The position numbers were made by a program, and so were the translations under genes. Source: Berberis thunbergii (Eukaryota; Streptophyta; Magnoliopsida; Ranunculales; Berberidaceae). Taken from it: a stretch of DNA of 64,000 nucleotides. Shown here piece after piece: positions 48,690-59,658 of this stretch. Below the pieces are notes generated by a model, which worked only from the letters and a program-made list of their open reading frames with translations, made no database searches and was not told the DNA's origin. The stretch spans positions 404,001 to 468,000 of the forward strand of contig QNQO01000454.1 in assembly GCA_003290165.1 (NCBI GenBank), given 5' to 3'. How positions within the stretch are numbered: position 1 is the stretch's first letter; each line of letters begins with the position of its first letter.

Positions 48690-49060
48690 GTGATGAATCA
48701 CTTGCAAAACATGACTACTTGCACTGTGAATGTGAATGGAATTGCAGTGAAGACCACAGTAACAGATGGAGAGTCCTTCAAAGATTCTTACATCACAGAG
48801 CTATTATTATCATGCAACTACAACAACCATGGTAGCCCCATTATTGTAGGGGTCGATGTACATTTGAAGCAGCATATCAATAACTTGGACATTGCTACAC
48901 TACAACTGAGTTCCAAATCCTACTGTCTTGTAATACAACTTCACAACATGAAGAGTGCACCGCAGTCCCTCAAAGACTTTCTAATGTCTCCCCTGTTTTT
49001 TTGTTGGTGTTGGGACTAATGTGATTAATGCAAAGCTCTATTTCGTCATTCCTAGTCATT
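48690..49060 (+). pseudogene. Captured WRN-type 3'-5' exonuclease domain fragment
   Basis: The frame includes NVNGIAVKTTVTDGESFKDS, then IIVGVDVHLKQHI, ATLQLSSKSYCLVIQLHN and PQSLKDFLMSP. These follow the N-terminal half of the plant Werner-syndrome-like exonuclease domain (DnaQ fold; the usual VGLDxEW motif is here VGVDVHL, lacking the catalytic Glu). After a run of seven T near 48995 the frame is off by one base. Removing one T would restore VGVGTNVINAKL, the next conserved segment. The second half of the domain is missing. It is a broken captured fragment, on the opposite strand to the other captures. Confidence 0.7.
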
Positions 49061-49224
49061 CCACAACATTCTATTTCTTCTCTTACTTCTATCAAAACTA
49101 GTTTCATTTTCTTTACATTCTTCAGTTTTCCTTTGGAACCAAAGGAAAGTAAGAAGCATAAGTAAGAGAAGGTTCTTGAAAGCAGCTAGAGAAATTCTTG
49201 AAGAAAATTTAAAAAAAAAAAAAT

Positions 49225-49695
49225 ATGGCAATTTGCACTGTCTATACATCCCACTCTTTCAATTCAATCTCCACACCAACAAAGCCCAACTTGGGTTTCC
49301 ACCAAAAACACTACACAACCAGCAAGAGAAGCATCAGAAGATACTCAACTGCTAATGAACTGCATCCATCTTCACTGCCTCATGTTCAATTCTTGTTGTG
49401 GCTTCAACTACCTAAAAGCAAAAGAAACCACCTTTTGGCAACCCAAACCAATTCCAATTTGTTTTTGCAATTTACCACCCTCATCGCTTTGGCTTCTACA
49501 CTAAAATCCATAACAAAACTCGGTGATGCTCCTAGTCTTTTCCCCACAATTGGTTTTCTTCATCCAATATGTGCTCATTTGAAAATAATTCGATTTCATC
49601 AATCCAAAGAGCTTAAAAAGGCTTTGATACCTAATAGACACGTGAATAAATATCAAGTAATTCAATCTCAAAATTTTGAATCACCATTTACATGA
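49225..49695 (+). CDS. ORF of unknown origin with plastid-transit-like N-terminus
   Basis: An open frame of 156 codons begins MAICTVYTSHSFNSISTPTK. The first 50 residues are rich in S, T and basic residues and poor in acids, like a plastid transit peptide. A hydrophobic stretch FLQFTTLIALASTL follows near residues 84-97. No family is recognised. The A-rich leader just before the ATG and the position beside the exonuclease fragment suggest another captured gene start. It could also be a chance frame. Confidence 0.3.
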   Translation: MAICTVYTSHSFNSISTPTKPNLGFHQKHYTTSKRSIRRYSTANELHPSSLPHVQFLLWLQLPKSKRNHLLATQTNSNLFLQFTTLIALASTLKSITKLGDAPSLFPTIGFLHPICAHLKIIRFHQSKELKKALIPNRHVNKYQVIQSQNFESPFT

Positions 49696-50700
49696 TGCCA
49701 TAAGCCCATAAATGTTGTTCTAAAAACTGAACTATACTTCAAAACAACTACTCTTCCAAGACATAAAATAAAAGAAATAATGTATCCACCCACTAACTTG
49801 ATATGTATTTCACATGCATATCTTTCATGGGCTTGAACGGAGGAGATGTCCAGTTTGTGTTTTATATGCAAAAAATAAAATAAAATAAATAGTGTATCGG
49901 CCCACCCATGGGTGAACTAACCAGAATATAAATGGTCTGACCAAGGGTAAACCAAATCCAGGTCCATTTTTAAAAACTGTATCCATATCCGGAACCGGAT
50001 CCTTTGAATTTCAGCAGCTGGATCTAAATCCTACCCATTTTTAAAAATAGTATACTTATCTGATAGAACTAAACTACAACTAAGCGAGAATTAAATAATT
50101 TATGAACCTAATTTCAAATAAAAGAAATCAATTCATATTCATCAACCTAATGGTTGTAAAGCCTTATTTATAACCTAAATTCTTTGCCTAACAAGTCACT
50201 GACCGTAATCCTAACTCTTAACAATTCCCTAACTAGTGCTAATGAGCTGAACTGGCCTAACCCAACTAAATAATAGAATAATTAAATACTTCCCAGGCCT
50301 TATTTCCATCACATAATCTCTTATTTTGCTTTTGTTTACATAATTGTTTTTCCTTAAGTATAGTTTTATATCTGTAATATGTTCTCAGTATCTCAAGCTA
50401 TTAATTGACATCATTGTGCAATTATAATTTCCGGCAGCGGTGTGTTTACCTAGCTTCAGATGGGGGTCGTGTCTGCCGTCCACTTGTTATTGCTGATAAG
50501 GGGATAATACATGTATCAAATTAAAAATTAAATACAAAAATATGAAACGACCAACATCAAATCTATAAAAACTTGGAATACTGAAAGTTTGTTTTAAACT
50601 TCATCTTCCCCAATCCAATTGTATACCTAGTTATTTTTTCCCAAAATGAAAACATCAATGCAATCAACAGTCAACAATGCTCAAAGACTTGCAATTTGTT
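49696..50700. other. Non-coding interior of the CACTA
   Basis: AT-rich. Some 'ggaaccggatcc' and 'tccatatccgg' phrases near 49980 look like scraps of a hAT-type element. Nothing else was recognised. Confidence 0.4.
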
Positions 50701-50769
50701 CGGAACCCTAATTTCATAAAAAAATACAAGAGAGAGAGAGAGTACCTGTACGAGAGAGGGCCTGATTGA

Positions 50770-51130
50770 TTTGAAGACGCCGAGTGGAGGGAAGACCAGG
50801 GGAGGAGGGAAGTCGAGAGAGCAGGGAAGGAGGGGAGGAGCAGGGAAGGAGGGGAGGAAGGAAGTCGAGGGAGGGAGCAGGGAAGAAGGCGCAGGGAAGT
50901 CGAGTCGAGGGAGGGAGCAGGAAGTCGAGTCGAGGGAGGGAGCAGCGAAGGAGACGAGTCGAGTGGAGGGGAGGAGGGAAGCTTCGATGGAAGTCGAGTC
51001 GAGGGAGGGAGCAGCGAAGGAGACGAGTCGAGTGGAGGGGAGGAGGGAAGCTTCGATGGAAGTCGAGTCGAGGGAGGGAGCAGCGAAGGAGACGAGGTCG
51101 AGTGGAGGGGAGGAGGGAAGATTATTGTCG
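50770..51130. repeat. Purine-rich minisatellite, 69-bp unit
   Basis: 'agcagcgaaggagacgagtc' recurs at 50941, 51010 and 51079, an exact 69-bp period. It is preceded by shorter degenerate 'gagggagggagcag' units. The 69-bp unit stays open in several frames on both strands, so long ORFs across it are not evidence of a gene. It lies just inside the right subterminal repeats. Confidence 0.85.
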
Positions 51131-51185
51131 ATGGCGAGTGGAGGGAATGTCGAGCGCCAATATACCCCGCCCAAATTTTTTTTCA

Positions 51186-51660
51186 GCTTTTCATGTAGCC
51201 ACGGTTCTGAGCCGTTGCTATACCTAGCCACGGTTTAGAACCGTTGCTAATTTTTATTTTGCAACGGTTTTGAGCCGTTGCTAGCCATAGCCACGGTTTC
51301 GAACCGTTGCTAAAATATTTTGTTGCAACGGTTTTAAGCCGTTGCTATCCATAGCCACGGTTCAGAACCGTTGCTAAATTTTTTTTTTGCAACGGTTTTG
51401 AGCCGTTTCTATGCATAGCCACGGTTTAGAACCGTTGCTAAAGCATTTTGTTGCAACGGTTTAAAACCGTTTCAACTAATTGCTACGGTTTGGAGCCGTT
51501 GCTAATGTTAGCCACGGTTTTTAGCCGTTCCAAATGTACCAACGGTTTTAAGCCGTGGCCAGGTCTTTTTTACCCACGGTTTTAAGCCGTTGGTAAATAT
51601 AGGTACGGTTTTTAGCCGTGGCAAATATACCAACGGTTTAGAACCATGGCCAGGTTGGCG
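51186..51660. repeat. Right subterminal palindromic repeats of the CACTA
   Basis: About 15 motifs such as 'agccacggtttagaaccgtt' occur. They have the same palindromic core as at 27755-28460 in a similar spacing, and end at the right TIR. Confidence 0.85.
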
Positions 51661-51756
51661 TGGCTAAATGGGGTTTTTGGTGTAGTGTAAATGACTTTGG
51701 ATGGTTATCTGAATTGCTTCTGAATTATCTGAATTGCTTCTGATCAGCATATCTGA

Positions 51757-51945
51757 AAGTTGAATTGAATCTGAAAAACTGAATCTGAATTTGCTGAATA
51801 ACTGAAAATTTTAATATGAAAAACTCTAAAACTGAATCTGAATTTGCTGAAAAACTGAATCTGAATTTGCTGAAAAACCGAATTTGAATTTGCTGAAATA
51901 CTGAAAAATTGAATCTGAAAAGCTGAATCTGAATTGCCAGACCTT
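51757..51945. repeat. Tandem 'aactgaatctgaatttgctg' repeats
   Basis: About seven copies of a roughly 22-bp unit in MULE sequence just right of the CACTA insertion. Related longer units ('ctgaattgcttcaaattgat', then 'acaaagtcagaatttgcag') repeat three times at 52740-52900. Confidence 0.8.
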
Positions 51946-52319
51946 TATTACTTATCAAAAAATGACTTACAGATGCTACGGGGGTACATTACGATGTTAC
52001 CCGTATTAAAAACCAAACAAAATTAAGAACAAAACTTGTCCTTAACACAGTTGCCAGAATACAAAACTAATACGAACAAGATAAACTTAAAACACCAAAA
52101 ATAATTGAATCCAACCCTTTGCATCCTGAAAGGAAACAAAATGCAAAACGACCCATCCGCAACACCAAGCAAGCAGCATGTATGCGTCTGACTGCACCTT
52201 GGCTTGCAGCAGATCTGCCCAATCCGCAACACCAAGCAAGCATCCTCTGTTTTACAGAAATTCGGGAGCACTTCCTGTAGACAGCACCCGCACCCAGACA
52301 GCATGAAGGCGAAACTGTT

Positions 52320-52682
52320 CCAGACCACGGACTGCGCCTGCAACGCACTGCTGTTCCAGACCACGCTGTCTCGACCACGGACTGCCCCTGCAACGCGCGG
52401 ACTGCCCCTGCAACGCACTGCTGTTCCAGACCACGCTGTCTCGACCACGGACTGCCCCTGCAACGCGCTGCTGTTCCAGACCTCGCTGTCTCGACCATGG
52501 ACTGCCCCTGCAACGCGCGAACTACCCCTGCAACGTGCTGCTGTTCCAGACCACGCTGTCGACCCTGTCTCGACCACGGACTGCCCCTGCAACGCGCAAA
52601 CTGCCCTTGCAAGGCACTGCTGTTCCAGACCTCGCTGTCTCGACCACGGACTTCCCCTGCAACGCACTGCTGTTCCAGACCC
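52320..52682. repeat. GC-rich minisatellite in the MULE
   Basis: About seven units of 50-80 bp combine 'ccacggactgcccctgcaac', 'gctgctgttccagacc' and 'acgctgtctcgacc'. The 20-bp 'actgcccctgcaacgcgcgg'-like core is duplicated within some units. The block is much richer in GC than its surroundings and yields open frames on both strands. Confidence 0.85.
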
Positions 52683-53621
52683 ACTTTGCTCCGCAAAACC
52701 AGCCGGGGCTCATAAAAACCTGAATTGCTTCAAATTGATACAAAGTCAGAATTTGCAGAAAATGAATCTGAAAAACTGAATATGAATTGCTTCAAATTGA
52801 TACAAAGTCAGAATTTGCAGTAAATGAATTTATAAATGAGTCTGAAAAACTGAATCTGAATTGCTTCAAATTAATACAAAGTCAGAATTTGCAGTAAATT
52901 GATACAAACACATCTCAAAAAGACTGTCAAACCTTGTACACAACACCATTATCATACAAAACATACAAAATACATCTTTCAGGTCATAACACATCCCAAA
53001 CAAACAAACACAGTGTTTTGAATTCTTATCGACTGACATTCAAAACACATCTCAAAACCATCAAAACAACCACATCACAAACAACCAAACCTGGTCGTAA
53101 AGACCATTTCTTCCACAGAGCCACAGACCATTTCTTCCATAGAGCCACAAACCATTTCTGCCTTCTTAGTTGATCATCTTCAAAGGTATGTATAGTCCAT
53201 TGCGTTGGTTGAACCTGGCGGCTGCAAAAAATAATAATAAATATTAAAAAATAAATAATATGATGCATACAAAACACATATCAAACAAACAAACCCTACA
53301 AAGGACAAATATACTAAACACACATTACAAAATATGTACCTGTGACACTAGCGAGTACAAAAGATCAATTCTTCCAGGTTGTATATGAGCTGACCTCGTA
53401 TTATCATCCTTAACGACGAAAAACACATAAATCATAAGTGGGCAAGCATACTCACTGATTCATACCTTGTAAATATAACAAACAAACCTGTGTATTGCTT
53501 TGAAGAGGCATCGCATTATTTTCACGAGGCATAACATAAGGCATACACTGTAAACCCTACAAAATACATTTGTATAAATATAAGTCACTAATCACTATTC
53601 TTGACTTAAGAAAATATACAT

Positions 53622-55782
53622 TCATAAAACACATTGCAAAACATACCAGATTAGTGTCAATGGCCTGATCCTTTTGCATGTTTTTTTTTTCTTTTGTATC
53701 CTTTTACAATTCTTCTCTACTCTGGATTTTATCCTTGAATTACACCGCCGTCCTTTGCTACGAACCGCTAATGGACTATGAATTTGGATGGCTGAACTAG
53801 CAGTAGTCGTGGCCACTTCCAAATACCCCTGTGAATCAACATGCTCATCACCATGACTCCTTGTAAGTTGCATCATCTTCAAAGTAATCCATTCTTGAAC
53901 TTGGCACGTCTTCTTTTCATCCTCAGCGGCAAATTCAGCCATTTCATAGAAGGCATTGCACATCTTTTCAAATCGCGCATTTTCAGGCTTCATTCCCCAA
54001 TCTGAATAAATAATCTTCACCTTTGTATGAGCCCTCTTAGCATCTTTCCTCCACCTCCGAATAACATATTTATCAGGTATATCATGAATCCCTCTTTCAA
54101 ACAAGACTTTCAATACATGTTTGCATAAAATCCCCTTGAACTCAAACAATTGACAATTACACTTGATGGCGAAGTCGGCAGCATTAAAAGAGACTATAAA
54201 ATTGACCGATCGTTGCCTATCATTTATCACCATGTCTTGTGTAATAGTGTACAACTGAAAGCCACTTCCATCCATAGCTTCACCGACAATTCTACAAAAT
54301 GGATTCCCGACTATCTCTTCTTGAAACTCCCTGAATTTATTTGTAGTGTAGGCATCCAGAAATTTTATCTGAATTGCATATGGAGTAATGCAAGGAATCC
54401 TTTGGCTATAACATTTGAAGTCCTCTTCAGATTCCTTTTGGACCTTACTACGTAGTGCATTCTCATATTGTTCTACAAATTGCTTTAAAGTGGTCTTCGG
54501 ATTCACATAACCATCAAAAAAAGTATTCATGCTTTCACTCCTTTGAGTTGAAGACATCCCTGCCCAAAAAGTATTTCGTTGAAATGCTGGCACCCAACGC
54601 ATCCTTTCATAGTATAATCCACTCAACCAATCATTTTAATCCAGATTATATTTATCAATAAACCCATGCTAATTTTCTTCAAACTCTTCATGAGACAGGG
54701 AATCATAAACTGCTCTTTGCATTGCAAACTTAATCGCCTCATATTCATTGCAACCTGACAGCTTTTCGGGCAACTTTTTCATAATATGCCACAAGCACCA
54801 TCTGTGTCGTGTGTTGGGAAATACAATTTGAATGGCCTTCTTCATTGCCCTATCTTGATCAGTGATTATAGCAGAAGGAGCATTGCCATTCATACACACG
54901 AGCCAAGTTCGAAAAAGCCAAACAAATTCTTCAACCGTCTCACCACATATCAATCCACATCCCAAAAGAATTGACTGACCGTGATGATTCACCCCAACAA
55001 AAGGAGCAAAAGGCATGTCATACTTATTTGTTAAGTATGTAGTGTCAAAAGTAACAGCATCCCCAAACTCCTTGTAAGCTGCTCTGCTTCATGCGTCAGC
55101 CCAAAAAATATTTCTCAACCTACCTTCATCATCCAAATCCATCATATAAAATAAATCAACATTATTAGCTTGCATTTTTTGGAAGCAGTTATGAAGTGCC
55201 ATCGCATCCCCCTCACCAAGTCTCAACTTCCTCATTTTGTCCAAATAATTATAACAATATTTTGGGAAAATGATACAATATCATGCCCACCAGCTTCAAC
55301 CACACATCCCGAATAACTCTTATTTGGTCTAATACCTGCCCTATCATTAAATTCAAGCCTCTTCTTGACATACAAGCTCATAGTTCTATTCTTTGAAAAA
55401 AATTTTGATTTACTAGGGCTTAACTGATGATTGTGATCAACTGTAACTCTATTCACTACAGCTCTGTTCCATCAGGCCGTATATGAGCTCTAATCTTAGC
55501 CAGACAACCACATTTGCTCAACGCACGCAAACCCACGACATTTTTTGCTCTACTTTTTGGTTTCCCAACCCGACCACATGAAAACTGAATGAATATAGGT
55601 TTTCCATTAACATCTTTTTCAGTAGTCATTACTTTCACTGGAAATCCCTTTTTATTACCATATTCATGATAATAACGTTGGAACTCATCAAGGTTGATGA
55701 ATTCCATCCCTTTTGTAGGTTTCCTCGACACTTCTGAATTTTCTTCCAACAACATACATTCATTATCCTCTACACTATCCAT
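53622..55782 (-). pseudogene. FAR1-type MULE transposase, inactivated
   Basis: Read leftwards from ATG 55782: a FAR1 DNA-binding region (FQRYYHEYGNKKGFPVKVMT...CGCLAKI), then the MULE domain (TFDTTYLTNKYDMPFAPFVG, AIITDQDRAMKKAI, HRWCLWHIMKKLPEKL), then a SWIM zinc finger (CNCQLFEFKGILCKH) and a basic tail. The order is that of FAR1/FHY3 family proteins and their MULE relatives. Breaks: stops and a shift after RPDGTEL (about 55455), a frameshift near 55245-55265, a stop where an Arg is usual (ADA-stop-SRAAY, about 55090) and a stop after KYNLD (about 54635). The protein is therefore dead. Its place inside long TIRs favours a transposase over a domesticated host FRS gene. Confidence 0.85.
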
Positions 55783-57370
55783 TCCTGAAATATGTTTATA
55801 ATATACAACATCGGTTAAAACATAGAAGCATAGATAAAAATCAAACTACAGTAACTCGTAGCATATTCAAGTTAGGGCAACTATTCAAGTGATATTCGAA
55901 GATCTTGTGAGATGTGTAGATGATTTTGTGAGTAATGAGATGTTGTAACATTGTATTGTAACAACTAGAATGGATACTTTTCATCATGATGCATGAGCAA
56001 ACCTAGCAAGGGTTAGTCCAACCCCAGTTTTCTCTTAAAATACATAAATCTGTGATTTTGAAGTCATCATGTATTGATTCACAACTAGTAAAACTTCCAT
56101 ATTCAAATGCTTTCATCATACAATAAGTACTAAATGGCATCGATCTGCTAAGTTCTAACATTAAGCATCCTCCAAAATCACTTGTTTTTTAGTCTTTGGA
56201 CTATGATGGCCTAAATGACCAGGAATCCCTGTTAATTATCTGACATTCCCTTTATCAATTAAGAATGACTGTTTATCTGAGATATAACACAAAAGAATCA
56301 CACCTTATCGTCTTTCCAATTGTCTTAAAGCTAGCACCAGCCTTGCATATAGATATGGCCTTCTCCAAGCACTCCTTCGTTACCTGAAATACAATAAGTT
56401 ATAGTTAGATCAATGGTTGTGTGCACTCATATAAAAGAGAAACACATTATTGACTACAAGGTAAGGCTTTTTCTTTGTCCATTTACATGTGACTTATAGA
56501 TCAAGATTTTGATATATTTAATTCACAAACATGTTATGTGTTTTAGGGATAAAAAATCGGTTATGAGTCTTAAGTCCAGCCAAACAAACTGAAGTCTTTC
56601 CAAGGAAACATATATTATCAAAATTTGATCATTAAAAAAATGTTGATAAACTAAAAGAAGCGTCTCAATAACCAAAACGATAATACCCATAACAAGAAAT
56701 CAAGAAATCCAGCCCAGCCTATAAACATGATGCTTGAATATGAACAAGTCTTACATAAAACCAACTTTGAAAATTACAAATTCAGAACTATGATCCTGAA
56801 GACAGAAACAAAGTCATCCAAAGACACAGATCTTGTTTTTACGTTACGTATACTTGACACAATCACAGATCATTGGGTATTTGTTTTGTAGTTAGAGGTC
56901 TAAATTTCTGGTAAAAATTGCCATATTTTACACAATTCAAACCTCTTGTTAGATTAAGTTCTCGTAAAAAATCGGTTAAAGAGTCGACAAAAACTTTCAA
57001 CAAATTGCACTACTAAAAATTGCAAAGGCACTACAAATAGGCATTGCACTACATATAGTCACAGATTACATTAACCAAAGAAATTGCAACTATGACTATC
57101 GATTTCTTACTTCGATTTCTCATAATCTGATTTCTTCATAATAGAGATTACAGATTTCTCATAATCAGAAGTAAGAAATCAAATCAAAGTAAGATATCTT
57201 ATGTAATCGAAGTAAGAAATCAGATTTTGTCATAATTTGATTATGAAGAAAGGCATACCAGAGAACTTACTTCGATTTCTTCAATTTAGAGAGAAACAGA
57301 TGGGGAGAGAAAACTCTATCGATGGGGAGAGAAACTCTCTTACCAGTTTAGGGTTTGGAGCCAAAAATTT
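55783..57370. other. Right non-coding part of the MULE
   Basis: Leader region between the right TIR and the transposase start. AT-rich, with inverted phrases around 'agaaatcagattatgag' at 57100-57245. A 5'-UTR intron is possible but not proven. Confidence 0.45.
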
Positions 57371-57488
57371 GGAGCCAAAAAGCTCAAAATTTCGCTGGAC
57401 AGTTTGTTGAATCCCGCATATAATATCACGTGCGAGGGAGCATCCTCGCTCCCTCCCTCGTTCCCTCCCTCGATACGTAGAAGGACTG
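57371..57488 (-). repeat. Right terminal inverted repeat of the MULE
   Basis: Inverted match to 25701-25806 with one 12-bp internal duplication. It probably also holds the promoter of the transposase gene read leftwards. Confidence 0.8.
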
Positions 57489-58449
57489 CCTTTACAAAGA
57501 ATGCATCATTGTGGAAAAGTAAAAGGAGATGGTCATGCCTTTACCAATAAATTTTTTTTTCTTGAGAGAAGATAAAATAGTTAGATAAGAAGGGTTATAA
57601 GTAGTGTGGGAGATAAATGGATTTCTAAGGGTTAAAGATAAATTAGTTATGTAGGGTAAGATCATGTAGAGAAAGTGTAGGAATGTGGAGAATGAACAAG
57701 GATGGGTTGAGGATTTGTACATTGCATATCTTTTAGTGGGGTTTCTAATTGAGACTTGTTAGTACTTGTTTTTTTCTTAGCCATTATAATTTTTGTGACT
57801 CCATGATGAATAGTTATGATGAGAGAATTGTAGGGGTCATGGAAGAGAAATTGTTGAAAATAGTAGCTTCAAAAGACGAATTTATCATTTATATTATCTT
57901 GTTGCTAGTCATTTTGAAGAGATATTTTAGGAGATTTTGAGAAAATAGTTCGTTTAGAAACTAAATGTGAGGGAAAGTTGGAAGAAACTTCATGATAACT
58001 ATATGAAAATTTATCTAGAGTTTTAGTGAGTTTACCCTTTGGCCCGATGCTCCTAACTTTATTTTTTGGATTTAGCTTTTAAAAATTGTTTGGTGTATCC
58101 AACCACATTACGTTTATCCTAAAACAAAACACCGAGAGAAGAAAATTACTCATGCGTTGATCAGGAACTTTCTATGAAGGATTAATTCTTAATGTAAAGT
58201 TTTGGATGTCGGATATTTTTTAGGTTTAAATGCAATATTTTTGAATATGATATAATAGTTGCAACAATTTTAAAATTATATATTAATTTATTTATTTTAA
58301 AGTAATTCTACGGTGCCTCTTTGGAGGTTTTTTTTTTATACTTTTTACCATTTCTTTTTAAAACACAATGACAAACACCATCCACAAATGGGTAAAAATG
58401 TTAAAAACCTCAAAGAGGCACAAAAAAGACAACATAGAATTACTCTTTA

Positions 58450-58454
<5 letters not shown>
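57489..58454. other. AT-rich intergenic sequence
   Basis: No gene recognised. It begins with the right 9-bp MULE target copy CCTTTACAA (57489-57497). Confidence 0.5.

Positions 58455-58530
<76 letters not shown>
58455..58530. repeat. (AT)n microsatellite, 76 bp
   Basis: Uninterrupted AT dinucleotide run. The poly-IY frames on both strands are artefacts of it. Confidence 0.95.
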
Positions 58531-58534
<4 letters not shown>

Positions 58535-58865
58535 TTTGTCAACCCCTCTATGGTTAATGAACATAGTAAAATTTAACGAATGCTTAACTAAATTTTAGTT
58601 TATAGATAATGAGTACTTTTATTATTTCATTTAAATGTCAATTAATGTCCTAAACGAGAAAATTTCATCATCAAATGATCTTTACTAATAAAAATAGGTA
58701 AGTCAGTACTACATATGTTAAGTTGGTGCAACCAAGTTGAAACATCTTAAAATAATAGTGTAACAAAAATCCAAATACTTGAGATATATGTAGCAACTCC
58801 AGATTTTTATTCTTCTTAAGAGATTTTTTGGAAGATTTAATATCTACTTTAATGGAAGAGTTATT

Positions 58866-59050
58866 CTACATGGCGAGGATATGAGCGAGGAAACCAGCGA
58901 GGGAAGTGAGGTGGAGGGGGGTGAGCCGTTCACCCCCTCGAGATGCGAGTCGTTGTTTTTTGCGTGCGCATCCCGAGGGGGGATGAATGGTTCACCCCCC
59001 TCCACCTCACTTTCCTTGCTGGTTTCCTCGCTCATTTCCTTGACATTTAG
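58866..59050. mobile_element. Foldback MITE, copy 2
   Basis: Same family as 19848-20008. It starts CTACATGGCGAGG, has 'gtgaggtggaggggggtg' in the left arm and the complementary block in the right arm, and ends 'ccttgacatttag'. The arms are separated by about 20 bp near 58950. It lies about 0.6 kb upstream of the PGK start. Confidence 0.75.
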
Positions 59051-59658
59051 AATTTTGCTTAATGGAATACTAAGATAAAAAATAACAATATCTACTCTTC
59101 CACATCTCTTACAAAATTTAGTTTCTTAGAAGTTGTCATGAACTTACCATTCGCTAAAAAAAAAAAAAAACTTTTATAACCTTGATGATGAAAAATTCAT
59201 TACAAAATTTCTGCCGGTGAAATTGCAAAATAAGAAGTTGAATTTTAATCAGCTCAATGATTTAGAACTTTTACTTCTAATAAAAAAAGGTTAGTAAACT
59301 TGGTTAAGAAATTAGGGAGAAGTAAAACAAACAGTACCCTTAGTTAGTTAGCCCAACGGGCGATAAAATCCAAAGAGTCGAAGAACAATGTGAGTGAGTG
59401 AGTGATCTGGTCGATGAACAACAACAGGGAATCCATACTGAAAACATCGAACTCATTATTTCAGCCTCTCCTCAGCGATAAGAGACATCCAATTCACATC
59501 CACATATACATACACACAAACACCCAATTACAATAGCGATTGCCAACCAATCACACCTCCTCTTCTCTCCCTTTCTTTCTCACTGTCACTCTCTCTCTCT
59601 TCATTCTCATCGGCAATTCATCAAACACTTGGACTGCACTCTTCGATCATCAGTTAAA
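59051..59658 (+). promoter_or_regulatory. PGK upstream and 5' UTR region
   Basis: It includes a possible TATA/I-box-like 'gggcgataaaatcc' near 59357 and a pyrimidine-rich leader (about 59560-59606) with 'ctctctctcttc', common in leaders of highly expressed plant genes. The transcription start is not determined. Confidence 0.4.

Larger units (their letters stand above)
27735..51687 (-). mobile_element. CACTA (En/Spm) element carrying captured genes, 23.95 kb
   Basis: The left end reads CACTACACCAAAAAGCCCC. The right end, read inward on the minus strand, reads CACTACACCAAAAACCCCAT. Both are followed by 'TTAGCCACG'. TAA at 27732-27734 and TAA at 51688-51690 form the 3-bp duplication expected for CACTA. 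Dense palindromic subterminal repeats lie at both ends. Inside are a TNPA-type gene (minus strand) and fragments of at least four host genes. No TNP2/TNPD transposase was seen, so it is non-autonomous. It sits inside the MULE and is itself entered by an LTR retrotransposon (33937-42785). Without that it is about 15.1 kb. Confidence 0.85.
25701..57488 (-). mobile_element. Mutator-like element (FAR1 type), split by a nested CACTA
   Basis: Terminal inverted repeats of about 105 bp lie at 25701-25806 and 57371-57488. They align base for base apart from a 12-bp duplication ('gagggagggaac') in the right copy. They share 'gatgctccctcgcacgtgat' and 'gcgggattcaacaaac'. Flanks are CATTTACAA (25692-25700) and CCTTTACAA (57489-57497), an 8/9 match for the 9-bp duplication typical of Mutator. 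Inside are a minus-strand FAR1-type transposase starting near the right end and a plus-strand small gene near the left end, as in convergent MuDR-like layouts. Without the CACTA the element would be about 7.8 kb. Confidence 0.8.

Noticed and set aside
50671..51238. ORFs of 147-186 codons on both strands
   Set aside because: A 69-bp repeat (a multiple of three) keeps several frames open at once. No domain is seen.
52023..52779. ORFs of 191-214 codons on both strands
   Set aside because: They come from the GC-rich minisatellite at 52320-52682 and have no conserved features.
53622..55782. A functional host FAR1-related (FRS) transcription factor gene
   Set aside because: At least two in-frame stops and two frameshifts break it, and it lies inside long terminal inverted repeats with a 9-bp duplication. 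A dead MULE transposase explains it better.
58313..58598. Three ORFs over 58313-58598 on both strands
   Set aside because: They are translations of the (AT)n microsatellite.
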